Source of the DNA: CAZLBV01 sp964557845
GTDB taxonomy: Bacteria > Acidobacteriota > Aminicenantia > Aminicenantales > Aminicenantaceae
Assembly (NCBI GenBank): GCA_964557845.1
Contig: CAZLBV010000211.1
Location: forward strand, 1 to 28,414
Direction: 5' to 3'
DNA length: 28,414 nucleotides
Part shown: positions 14,591 to 21,816 of the stretch, piece after piece
Layout: the number at the start of each line of letters is the position of its first letter
Numbering within the stretch: position 1 is the stretch's first letter
Translations under genes and position numbers: made by a program
Notes under the pieces: model-generated
What the model saw: only the letters and a program-made list of their open reading frames with translations
The model's database searches: none
What the model was told of the DNA's origin: nothing

Positions 14591-14619
14591 ATACTAAACA
14601 CTCTGACCAGCCTCAGCGC

Positions 14620-14647
14620 TTGAATAATCGAGGCATGCAGTTATAAT
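14620..14647 (+). promoter_or_regulatory. Promoter of the small lipoprotein gene
   Basis: TTGAAT (14620-14625), a 16-base spacer, and TATAAT (14642-14647). The leader is about 36 bases. It is back to back with the minus-strand promoter: the two -35 boxes are 29 bases apart, so one regulator could control both. Confidence 0.6.
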
Positions 14648-14689
14648 TGATGTAGTACTTATCAAAAGGATTAGAAAAAAGGAGGAGAT

Positions 14690-15001
14690 ATGAAAAGAAT
14701 GGCATCGGTAGGGCTAGTAATAACTCTATTTTTATTTTTGATCAGCTGTGTACCGGGTCCCAACGACCTTGAGAAAACACCTAATGATGAGGGCAAGGTC
14801 GCCGGATTCTTGGAAGGTATATGGCAGGGTTTGATCGCACCTATTACGTTTATAATCTCCATATTTTCCAAAAGTGTCCATTTCTATGAGGTTCATAACA
14901 ATGGGTTCTGGTATAATTTCGGCTTTGTGCTGGGTGCCGGACTTTTCTTCAGCGGAGGGATTTTCGGCCGAACCAGAACCAAAAAAATGAAATGTAAATA
15001 A
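14690..15001 (+). CDS. Small membrane lipoprotein
   Basis: 103 residues. Lipoprotein signal (LFLFLISC) with Cys at residue 20. After a short charged linker come GFLEGIWQGLIAPITFIISI, VHFYEVHNNGFWYNFGFVLG and AGLFFSGGIFG, two membrane-helix-like stretches, then a basic end (RTRTKKMKCK). I recall this pattern from small unnamed proteins in many bacteria but know no function. ATG 14690 follows a very strong AAAGGAGGAGAT, and a near-consensus promoter lies just upstream, so it should be well expressed. The repeat protein behind it was probably co-transcribed. Confidence 0.75.
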   Translation: MKRMASVGLVITLFLFLISCVPGPNDLEKTPNDEGKVAGFLEGIWQGLIAPITFIISIFSKSVHFYEVHNNGFWYNFGFVLGAGLFFSGGIFGRTRTKKMKCK

Positions 15002-15046
15002 GGGCAGCCAATCTGTTTATTTATCAGTTTATTTCTCCATTTCTAA

Positions 15047-16375
15047 ATACAATTTATATTTCTTTTTATAGTCCTTGTAGTTTCCTTAATTTATTCTCCA
15101 GTACTGGCCAAAAAGTATTCCACTTCAACCGTAATAAAGAATGTAATTGTTAATGGAGATACAGAGCATGACATCACACTTCCCTGGGGTGTTTTAGTCT
15201 CAGGGAAAGTTACTGATAGTAAGGGAAATCCAGTAAAAGATGTGGTTGTAAATGCCATCGGGAAGGATTTCCTTATGCAAAGTACTACCGCAACCGACAA
15301 TAAAGGGAATTATAAACTCTCATTACTAAAAGGTACTTACACGTTTACATTCACTCCCCCTTCAAATCAATCAAGGACCGCCTATAAGAGCATAGAAAAA
15401 GAGACCGTTAATAATGATAAAACATTGAATGTGTCTCTACCTGATGGAGTTTTTTTATCTGGTAATCTGATGGATTACCAGAATCAACCTGTTACTGATA
15501 GCATAGTTTATGCGAGAAGACTATCGGATGATTTGTTATTTACTTGTTTTCCTAACCCGGTAACAGGCCAATTTATGGAGGCACTTCTGGCAGGGGAATA
15601 CGACATAACTGCAGTTCGGTCTTCATGTGTTAATAATCCATATATTCCTTTCCGTAAACATACAAATTTAAGCGTGGGTAAAAAAAATATTCAAAATGAT
15701 ACTCAACTTGATGATATAAAAATGCCTCAAGGGGTAGTTTTGCAGGGATCTATAAAAGACAAAAACAATCAGACGATAGTTGCGATTATTACTATTTTAA
15801 ACCTAAAAGATTTAAAAGCTAAGAGTCCTTGGGTGGGAGCTCAAAAAGCATCGAATTCAATCATAGAACCAGCCTATAAAGCTGCTCTTCAGAAAAAAAA
15901 TAAATATGCCCTCCAGGTAGTACCAGTCCATGGAGAAGGAGCATATAATAGTGAAGTAAACCCAAGGGCCACTATTAAAATTATAAAAAAAGTAAAGATA
16001 AAGAAAAAAGATAGTACTTTTAATATTACTGTGGAAGATGGGAAAATCCTTTCTGGTACAATTAAGGATAAGGCTGGAAAGATTGTACAAAATGCGATAG
16101 TAATTATAACTAATATGAAAAAAGCGAAAGATTTTTTTAAATCAAAAGGAGTCATAATAGTAACTGTATCAGACAAGAACGGGAAATATTCTTATCCGCT
16201 TCTTAAAGGAAAATATAGCATTGCTGTTTATCCTCCCCCAATAGATCAAGATGAGTTAGAAATAGATAAATATAAGCTAGATTTTTATCCGGAAGGGAAG
16301 GGTATTCAGGATTACCTGATGCGCTTTTTAAGCGGGATCAGAATTAATTCGATGAGAGAATATTTCAGTAAGTAA
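15047..16375 (+). CDS. Secreted protein with four carboxypeptidase-regulatory-like repeats; start codon missing
   Basis: The frame is open from 15047 for 442 codons. It begins with a clear signal peptide (IFLFIVLVVSLIYSPVLA), but no ATG, GTG or TTG occurs before GTG 15242 (codon 66), which would remove the signal and half of the first repeat. Four Ig-like CarboxypepD_reg/CnaB-type repeats start at VLVSGKVTDSKGNPVKD, VFLSGNLMDYQNQPVTD, VVLQGSIKDKNNQ and KILSGTIKDKAGKIVQN; repeats 1 and 4 also keep NKGNYKLSLLKGTYTF-like endings. It is probably exported and involved in surface binding. Either the start codon was lost (a broken gene), a rare ATA or ATT start is used, or there is a sequencing error. 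Confidence 0.7.
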   Translation: MQFIFLFIVLVVSLIYSPVLAKKYSTSTVIKNVIVNGDTEHDITLPWGVLVSGKVTDSKGNPVKDVVVNAIGKDFLMQSTTATDNKGNYKLSLLKGTYTFTFTPPSNQSRTAYKSIEKETVNNDKTLNVSLPDGVFLSGNLMDYQNQPVTDSIVYARRLSDDLLFTCFPNPVTGQFMEALLAGEYDITAVRSSCVNNPYIPFRKHTNLSVGKKNIQNDTQLDDIKMPQGVVLQGSIKDKNNQTIVAIITILNLKDLKAKSPWVGAQKASNSIIEPAYKAALQKKNKYALQVVPVHGEGAYNSEVNPRATIKIIKKVKIKKKDSTFNITVEDGKILSGTIKDKAGKIVQNAIVIITNMKKAKDFFKSKGVIIVTVSDKNGKYSYPLLKGKYSIAVYPPPIDQDELEIDKYKLDFYPEGKGIQDYLMRFLSGIRINSMREYFSK

Positions 16376-16461
16376 TTAACTCTTTCCCATATATGACCTT
16401 CAATTTGTGAAGCCGTAAGCCGGCTAGACAGAAAAGAAAATTATTTATTAAAGAACTGCTG

Positions 16462-16496
16462 AGCTTCGTGAATACACGATTGTTAGCTTGTTTTTT
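16462..16496 (+). terminator. Terminator-like hairpin between the repeat protein and rlmN
   Basis: TCGTG-AATA-CACGA (16466-16479), flanked by AGCT on both sides (16462-16465, 16485-16488) with a bulge, then a T6 run (16491-16496). The stem is imperfect. It could end the upstream transcript or act in the rlmN leader. Confidence 0.35.
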
Positions 16497-16522
16497 ATCT
16501 GAGGCTATTATTTAATGAGAAT

Positions 16523-17572
16523 ATGTTGCCTGAATCATCAAGTGAAAAGATAGAAATAAAAGATCTCCTGCTTTCTGAGCTTGCAGATATATTTGAAACA
16601 TGGGGGGAACCGAAGTGGCGAGCATCCCAGGTATTTGCCTGGATTTATCAAAGGGCGGCCCAGGTTTTTGATAAAATGACCGATCTGCCCGCTTCTCTCC
16701 GAGAACAAATGAATGAGCATTTCAAATCATTCAATCCATATCTTGAAGAAAAACTTATCTCGGCTGGTGGTACTCAAAAATTCCTTTTTGAATTGGAAGA
16801 TGGACGGTTGATCGAATCTGTATATATTCCTGCTGGCAGGAGAAATACGATCTGTATTTCGACTCAAGTAGGCTGTAAATTTGCCTGCGTATTTTGTGCC
16901 TCTGGGCTAGGGGGATTCAAACGGGATCTTCACCCATCTGAGATACTGGGGCAGATCCTTTACTTGCGTGATGTTTTGGACTTATCCTTAACCAACTATG
17001 TGTTCATGGGAATGGGTGAACCGCTTGATAATTTCAAGGCCTTATCACGTGCGATTCTGGTGATGAATTCAGAAAATGGGATGAAAATTGCTGCCCGCAG
17101 GATAACGGTTTCAACCTGTGGGATCATACCTGGAATTATTGCTCTAAAGAATTTAAGGCTGCAAATCAATCTCTCTTTATCCCTTCATGCTGTTCGAAAT
17201 GAACTGCGTTCCAAACTTATACCCATAAATAAAAAATATCCGATCGAAAAGTTACTTAAAGTTTGTGAAGAATATATTGATGCTGTCGGCCGCATGATCA
17301 CGCTTGAATACATTCTCCTTGAAGGAGTCAATGATAACAAAAGGGATGCAGAAGAATTGGCGAAGATCGCCCGAAGGCTTCATGCTAAGATAAATTTGAT
17401 TCCATACAGCCCGGTCAAAGGCCTTAATTTTATTTCGCCTAAAAAGGAAAGTATTCAGAGATTTAAGGAAATTCTAAGTGATAAACAGGCGCAGGTTACA
17501 TTGCGCCATTCCAAAGGAAGTGATATCCAGGCAGCCTGTGGTCAATTGGCTGGCTGCCGGTCCAAATGTTAG
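16523..17572 (+). CDS. rlmN: 23S rRNA/tRNA adenine-C2 methyltransferase RlmN
   Basis: 349 residues, normal for RlmN. This radical SAM enzyme methylates A2503 of 23S rRNA and A37 of some tRNAs. Seen: N-terminal helical RNA-binding part with EPKWRASQVFAWIYQR, the cluster motif C118-x3-C122-x2-C125 (QVGCKFACVFC), MGMGEPLDN (162-170), RITVSTCGIIPGI, INLSLSLHAV, the EYILLEGVND strand, and the C-terminal catalytic Cys339 in AACGQL. The start is ATG 16523; the ribosome-binding site is weak. It seems to stand alone, ended by a palindromic element. Confidence 0.96.
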   Translation: MLPESSSEKIEIKDLLLSELADIFETWGEPKWRASQVFAWIYQRAAQVFDKMTDLPASLREQMNEHFKSFNPYLEEKLISAGGTQKFLFELEDGRLIESVYIPAGRRNTICISTQVGCKFACVFCASGLGGFKRDLHPSEILGQILYLRDVLDLSLTNYVFMGMGEPLDNFKALSRAILVMNSENGMKIAARRITVSTCGIIPGIIALKNLRLQINLSLSLHAVRNELRSKLIPINKKYPIEKLLKVCEEYIDAVGRMITLEYILLEGVNDNKRDAEELAKIARRLHAKINLIPYSPVKGLNFISPKKESIQRFKEILSDKQAQVTLRHSKGSDIQAACGQLAGCRSKC

Positions 17573-17587
17573 TTTTTGACATGTAAA

Positions 17588-17636
17588 AAATTCCCCCCTT
17601 AAATCACCCTAAAGGGTGATATCAAAAAAGGGAATA
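17588..17636. repeat. REP-like nested palindrome after rlmN
   Basis: Inner perfect arms ATCACCC and GGGTGAT around TAAA, with outer ATTCCC and GGGAAT arms. This layout (AATTCCCCC...GGGAAT) resembles short palindromic intergenic elements dispersed in many genomes. It may end the rlmN transcript, but there is no good T-run. Possible partial copies of one arm lie at about 19806 and 21789. Confidence 0.45.
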
Positions 17637-17720
17637 AATCAATATCATATTATTGGTATTAATTTATTAAGTATTTTAACCCGGGGTAAAGAGGAAGATC
17701 AAAGTGAGCGGTTTAATGAT

Positions 17721-18152
17721 ATGAAAAAAAAGTTTTCAATTCTAGCGGGATGTTTTATTTTTTTTCTAACCGGGATTTCTCAGTTATATTCTCAAGATTA
17801 TAAGGTAATTGTTAATCGAGATAATCCAATCAGTAAGTTGAAAAGATCGATTATATCAGATTTGTTTTTAAAGAAATTGGATAATTTTACAGACGGTACG
17901 AAAGCTATGCCGGTAGACCTTATTCCCAGTCATCCGATTCGTGGAAAATTCTCAGATAAAATCCATAAAAAAAGAATAAGGGCTATCGAAGCTTACTGGC
18001 AGCAGCAGATATTTAGTGGCCAAGGGGTACCTCCCCCAGTTAAAAATACAGAAGATGAGGTTATTGAATACGTTACGAATAATCTCGGTGCTATTGGTTA
18101 TGTTTCGGTTTCTATTGCTGCGCCAGGCGTAAAAGAAATAGAAGTTGATTAG
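17721..18152 (+). CDS. Small periplasmic phosphate-binding-like (PstS-family) protein
   Basis: 143 residues from ATG 17721; the longer frame lacks support and the signal peptide starts here (MKKKFSILAGCF...QLYSQ, about 1-25). The mature part, YKVIVNRDNPISKLKRSIISDLFL, TKAMPVDLIPSHPIRGKF, IEAYWQQQIFSGQGVPPP and VIEYVTNNLGAIGYVS, matches short 'phosphate ABC transporter substrate-binding' proteins, which hold only one lobe-sized part of PstS. No pst transporter genes are near. Role unknown; possibly an oxyanion-binding accessory or a sensor. The ribosome-binding site is weak. Confidence 0.8.
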   Translation: MKKKFSILAGCFIFFLTGISQLYSQDYKVIVNRDNPISKLKRSIISDLFLKKLDNFTDGTKAMPVDLIPSHPIRGKFSDKIHKKRIRAIEAYWQQQIFSGQGVPPPVKNTEDEVIEYVTNNLGAIGYVSVSIAAPGVKEIEVD

Positions 18153-18171
18153 AATTTTATTGGGTAAAAAA

Positions 18172-18603
18172 TTATTTTTTTTCTGATCTCCAATACATAC
18201 GAAGGCCATCTTCTCCAACATTATAGTAATTTTCAATCAGAAATTCCTCATTAAAACCTAATCCTTTATAGAATGAGATCAAAGCTGAATTCTGAGCCCT
18301 TGCAATCAGCTTTATGTAGGGAAAGCTCTCCATGATCTTTCTCATGAGGAGTTTTCCATATCCATGTTTTCGATAAGGATCTGATATGACGATGTCTTGA
18401 AGTTCGACAAATCCTCTGATTTTATCTTCTTCAACAAAGGCATATCCAACTATTGTAGAATTGTTTTCGATTAGAATGTAGCATTCAGTGGAGTTTTTAA
18501 GCAGATCAATAATTCCTGGAGAGCTATTCCAGGCTTGATCATGGATCTTTATAATCTCTCTCAATTCTTTTAAAGCGGAAATAGTTTTTATCTGAGCAGG
18601 CAT
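18172..18603 (-). CDS. GNAT-family N-acetyltransferase
   Basis: 143 residues from ATG 18603 (MPAQIKTISALKELREIIKI). GNAT fold: YILIENNSTIVGYAFVEEDK, GFVELQDIVISDPYRKHGYG with the acetyl-CoA loop R-K-H-G-Y-G, KLLMRKIMES, IKLIARAQNSALISFYKGLGF and a final aromatic strand. Substrate unknown. Its ATG begins one base after the TGA of the upstream acyltransferase (TGAAATG), and AAGGGAT in the end of that gene can serve as ribosome-binding site, so translation is coupled. The longer frame upstream only overlaps the other gene. Confidence 0.88.
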   Translation of the reverse strand: MPAQIKTISALKELREIIKIHDQAWNSSPGIIDLLKNSTECYILIENNSTIVGYAFVEEDKIRGFVELQDIVISDPYRKHGYGKLLMRKIMESFPYIKLIARAQNSALISFYKGLGFNEEFLIENYYNVGEDGLRMYWRSEKK

Positions 18604-18604
18604 T

Positions 18605-19636
18605 TCATAATCCCTTGTACAGTGAATTTGGATTAATGGTGTTAGGATCATTATAATCCAGATAATAATATGAAGATTCCATGTTGATAAATTTCTTCTT
18701 GTAATCTGAAATGCATGAACTGAGGTCAATATAACGTATCCCTAAGGAGCGGGCGACTTCCATATTTTTTAAGATCGCGAAAATTCCTAGGCCTCTCCAA
18801 TTTTGCTCTTCCCGGCAATCTCGGAGACAAAGATAATCATCCATCCGATTATCTTCTCTTCTGACAGAAAAATTGGCAGCAACCAGTCTTTTATTAAGAT
18901 AAAAATACAGGGCGGTTAGTTTACCCATTTCACTGGCTCGATCCATAAGCATAAGAGTACAGTAGGTTTTATCCCGGCTGTACCGGTAATAAGATCTGTC
19001 TATAGTTCCGTTCTTTGTCAACCAATAATTCAGTTGTATCCTTAGGATCTCTTTAATTTCCTCCCAGTGCACACGATTATCGATTTCTACTCTAATGTCA
19101 CTGTTAATTTGCAGGGTGTGTTTCAGATTATGCCTTGATTTCTTTTTAAGCGATTGGAAGTATGTTTCTTGATTCTCTTTGATATCGATCACTCCTCCGA
19201 TACCTAGGCTGAAAGGAGTTTTGTCTATCGGAACATAAAAACAGCTGAGGTCGTCGCTGAAATGGGGGGGTAGGAACTGAATATTTTGCCTAATTTTTTC
19301 TGGGGGGCAGAAAAATTCTCTGCCGATTATTAGATCATCGCTTAAACTCCACCGGGTTGTGCCGAAAGGATCTGAATCAGATCGGGTAAAAGGAAATACC
19401 CCCGTGCATTTGTTTCCCTCCATGGCAGCAATTATGCGGAGATGATACCTTCGGGGTTTGTGGAAATTATCCCATATAAGTTTGTGTGCAGTCCAATCAA
19501 AGGTTAGCTCATCTGATTTATATGTTTGATTTAATTCTAACCAGAAGGGGATAACATCTTCATAATGATCAAATTGAAAATAATAAGGATCTCGGTTAAG
19601 ATCAAAATTTACTTTGGATATTGATTCAACTCTCAA
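18605..19636 (-). CDS. CelD/BcsL-type (FemAB/GNAT fold) acyltransferase
   Basis: 343 residues. The second half matches the Acetyltransf_6/CelD-like domain: YFQSLKKKSRHNLKHTLQIN (about 165-184), YYRYSRDKTYCTLMLMDRAS, GKLTALYFYLNKRLVAANFS, RREDNRMDDYLCLRDC, and LGIFAILKNMEVARSLGIRY. The first half is a degenerate GNAT-like domain, as in FemAB-type proteins. Members act in polysaccharide or peptidoglycan modification. The start is TTG 19636 with GGAG seven bases before it; a nearby ATG is out of frame. No membrane segment is seen. The coupled GNAT partner suggests a two-enzyme acylation step. Confidence 0.78.
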   Translation of the reverse strand: MRVESISKVNFDLNRDPYYFQFDHYEDVIPFWLELNQTYKSDELTFDWTAHKLIWDNFHKPRRYHLRIIAAMEGNKCTGVFPFTRSDSDPFGTTRWSLSDDLIIGREFFCPPEKIRQNIQFLPPHFSDDLSCFYVPIDKTPFSLGIGGVIDIKENQETYFQSLKKKSRHNLKHTLQINSDIRVEIDNRVHWEEIKEILRIQLNYWLTKNGTIDRSYYRYSRDKTYCTLMLMDRASEMGKLTALYFYLNKRLVAANFSVRREDNRMDDYLCLRDCREEQNWRGLGIFAILKNMEVARSLGIRYIDLSSCISDYKKKFINMESSYYYLDYNDPNTINPNSLYKGL

Positions 19637-20049
19637 TAATTTTCTCCATATGATTTTAATTAGGATCTCTCATTCATATTTGTTTTCTGCCTAAAATATT
19701 AGATAGAAGGAAAAAAATGAAAGAGAGTAGGGTTGATTGAATTTAGGCCCCAGGGGCCCAAATTGGGCGACGACGGATCTTCAGGGTTTGTTGATTTGTT
19801 CATGAAAATTCCCCCTTAGATAGATTCTATCCAGTTGTTCCAAAACGAGGAATATTTCTTGCTTTTCTTAGTGAACATCTTTCTGTCCAACTGAAAGAAA
19901 TTTTAATCCTATTTGACTTAAATATCAAGTGAATTTTATGAGAAATTTTGTGGAAAGTTGCTCAATGTTCGATTGAGAGTATTAAATTGAACTATCGTAA
20001 TTTAAAATTTCGGTATATACTAAATAATAATATATAAAAGGATGGAGGT
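19637..20049. other. Divergent intergenic region rich in hairpins
   Basis: No gene. Directly seen: overlapping palindromes at 19746-19768, a GATAG/CTATC hairpin near 19818, CTTTC/GAAAG near 19890, and CTCAAT-GTTCG-ATTGAG (19961-19977). It holds the upstream regions of the acyltransferase pair (minus) and the outer-membrane protein (plus), but I find no convincing -35/-10 pair. Confidence 0.45.
19746..19768. repeat. Two overlapping palindromes sharing one arm
   Basis: GGCCCCAGGGGCC (19746-19758) and GCCCAAATTGGGC (19756-19768) overlap by three bases, so one transcript could form only one of the two hairpins. They are much more GC-rich than the flanks. A binding site or an attenuator is possible. 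Confidence 0.45.
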
Positions 20050-20895
20050 ATGAAAAATAAATGGATAGGAATCTTTTGCATTTTTATCTTTTGTACATCC
20101 AATCTGAAAGGAATTCAGGTTTCCTTCAAAGCGGCGTATTCATTTTATTGGGGTGAACAAAAGGAGGAGGGTTGGTTTAGTACTACCAATTATTTTTTAA
20201 AAGATATCATCCCCCAAGGAAAGATTCAGGCTGGCGGTGATCTATCACTGGATATTGTCTTCCAATTTCATAAGAATCTATCTTTATCTATGGGAGGCGA
20301 GTATATTTCAAGACCCTTTGATGGAAGCCAAGGAGAGTTTACATTTCCAAATTCAAGTGAAATGCAAGGGACTGCCCTCTATACGCCGGTTATGGACACA
20401 ATTATATATGGCTTTCCTGTTTCTTTGACCTTCACATACCATTTAATAGCCGCAGTGTATTTTAAATTGTTTGGAGGAGGAGCCTACTATTTTGGAAAAT
20501 TAATCTGTAATGGATCCAGAGTTGAATTTCCTGACCAAAGACGTACAAATCTCAATTGGCCTTATATAGGATTACATTATGAAACAAAAATTAAATCAAC
20601 AGGATATCATGTCGGTACAGGTTTTGATGTTGGAGTGTCTGATAAAGCCTTTCTTTTTTTGGATATGTTGTATCGTTTTCTTGAATTTGAAGATTTCGAT
20701 ACCTATAGTGTTCTTCAAGTAACACCAATGAATCCCAATCCATCAGAACCAATGGAAAAATTTGGGCTGGGAACAACTTTTCTTTATCTTTATAGAATGG
20801 GTGGGGAAGAAGCAATGGGAGAGATGGATTATCGGATTTCCAAACTTGATATGTCTGGACTTGCAGTCAGAATCGGGCTGCGTTTCGGTTTTTAA
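20050..20895 (+). CDS. Outer-membrane beta-barrel protein
   Basis: 281 residues. Signal peptide about 1-22 (KWIGIFCIFIFCTSNLKG). The rest is strand-rich: VSFKAAYSFYWGEQ, GGDLSLDIVFQFHKNLSLSM, VSLTFTYHLIAAVYFKLFGG, GYHVGTGFDVGVSDKAFLFL and a C-terminal AVRIGLRFGF with terminal Phe. It is similar in style to OmpW/PorT-like 8-12-strand barrels, but I cannot name a family. ATG 20050 is preceded by AGGA at seven bases. Monocistronic, with an upstream hairpin-rich region. Confidence 0.72.
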   Translation: MKNKWIGIFCIFIFCTSNLKGIQVSFKAAYSFYWGEQKEEGWFSTTNYFLKDIIPQGKIQAGGDLSLDIVFQFHKNLSLSMGGEYISRPFDGSQGEFTFPNSSEMQGTALYTPVMDTIIYGFPVSLTFTYHLIAAVYFKLFGGGAYYFGKLICNGSRVEFPDQRRTNLNWPYIGLHYETKIKSTGYHVGTGFDVGVSDKAFLFLDMLYRFLEFEDFDTYSVLQVTPMNPNPSEPMEKFGLGTTFLYLYRMGGEEAMGEMDYRISKLDMSGLAVRIGLRFGF

Positions 20896-20985
20896 AATTT
20901 GGTTAAATAAAAAAAAGAACACCTGTAATTTTTCTATTTCGTCCATTTATTTACTAGGAATTGTAAATAACTAGAGTAAGAAAGT

Positions 20986-21001
20986 AATGGGTGAACCCAT
21001 T
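20986..21001 (-). terminator. Hairpin after the TauE/SafE gene
   Basis: AATGGG-TGAA-CCCATT, a perfect 6-bp stem 15 bases past the minus-strand stop, followed on that strand by a pyrimidine-rich stretch (ACTTTCTTACTC) rather than a pure T-run. Also placed to stop the convergent barrel transcript. Weak terminator candidate. Confidence 0.35.
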
Positions 21002-21016
21002 CCTTAATGTTTCAAG

Positions 21017-21745
21017 TCATAAAATACTTTTTATGATAACCGCTAATCCTGCCAACCCCGATACCGATAAGATCGCAGGTCTCATGAGACCTTTATCTAA
21101 AATACTAGCTGTTTTCCTTGATATCAAGAAACCAATAATGATTCCCGGCATTAAAATTAAGGCAAGTTTAAGCTCTAAAAGAGCAAACCGGCCGATCACC
21201 ATTAATGAAATAAGTGATATGATTGTACCGAATACAAAAATTGATGATAATGTTCCCCTTATTTTTGGTCCTTTTTGATCTTGATAAACAAGACCCATAG
21301 GTGCTCCTCCGATAGCTGAGGTTGTCCCCATCAGTCCGGAAAAAACTCCTGCAGTCAGGAGTGAAATTGGGGAAACCTTGGGATGAATCCCAGAAACACT
21401 GATTATGATTGCTAGAAGGACCATGGATCCGAATAAAAGGGAAAGGTTTTCCTTAGGAATCATTACAAGAATAGCGGCCCCAAAAATAGTCCCGGCTAAG
21501 CGCCCTGGGATCGCCCAGATGACTCCCTGAGCATGAATTGAGTGTTGATCTCGCCATGTCATCATCGAAGTCAAGACAAGTGCTGAAAGTAAAAGAGGAC
21601 CAGGAATAAAGTTGGGATCGATCAGAGCCAGCAGTGGAACAGCTAAAGGCCCTAATCCGAAACCGATAGAACTTTGCAGCAATGTTCCTGAAAATACAAT
21701 GAGAAAAACAAGAAGTATCTGAAGAAATCCTAGAGGAAGTTCCAT
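21017..21745 (-). CDS. TauE/SafE-family sulfite/sulfonate exporter
   Basis: 242 residues with about eight membrane helices. The first half has SGTLLQSSIGFGLGPLAVPL, the TauE/SafE inner-membrane signature, and the second half repeats it (LTAGVFSGLMGTTSAIGGAP). Known members export sulfite, sulfoacetate or other sulfonates. No Shine-Dalgarno sequence is visible before ATG 21745, yet a TATAAT lies on the minus strand at 21755-21760, so it may be leaderless or use another start. It sits behind a group II decarboxylase but a terminator separates them. Confidence 0.88.
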   Translation of the reverse strand: MELPLGFLQILLVFLIVFSGTLLQSSIGFGLGPLAVPLLALIDPNFIPGPLLLSALVLTSMMTWRDQHSIHAQGVIWAIPGRLAGTIFGAAILVMIPKENLSLLFGSMVLLAIIISVSGIHPKVSPISLLTAGVFSGLMGTTSAIGGAPMGLVYQDQKGPKIRGTLSSIFVFGTIISLISLMVIGRFALLELKLALILMPGIIIGFLISRKTASILDKGLMRPAILSVSGLAGLAVIIKSIL

Positions 21746-21776
21746 AATCGGAACATTATACTTTTTTTTGAATTGG

Positions 21777-21809
21777 AAAAAAAGAGGAATTCCCCCATTT
21801 TTCGGGAAT
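21777..21809 (-). terminator. Rho-independent terminator after the PLP decarboxylase
   Basis: On the minus strand, ATTCCC and GGGAAT arms (21804-21809, 21789-21794) are followed after five bases by a U7 run (21777-21783). It starts eight bases past the decarboxylase stop. Confidence 0.6.
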
Positions 21810-21816
21810 GAGGGTG

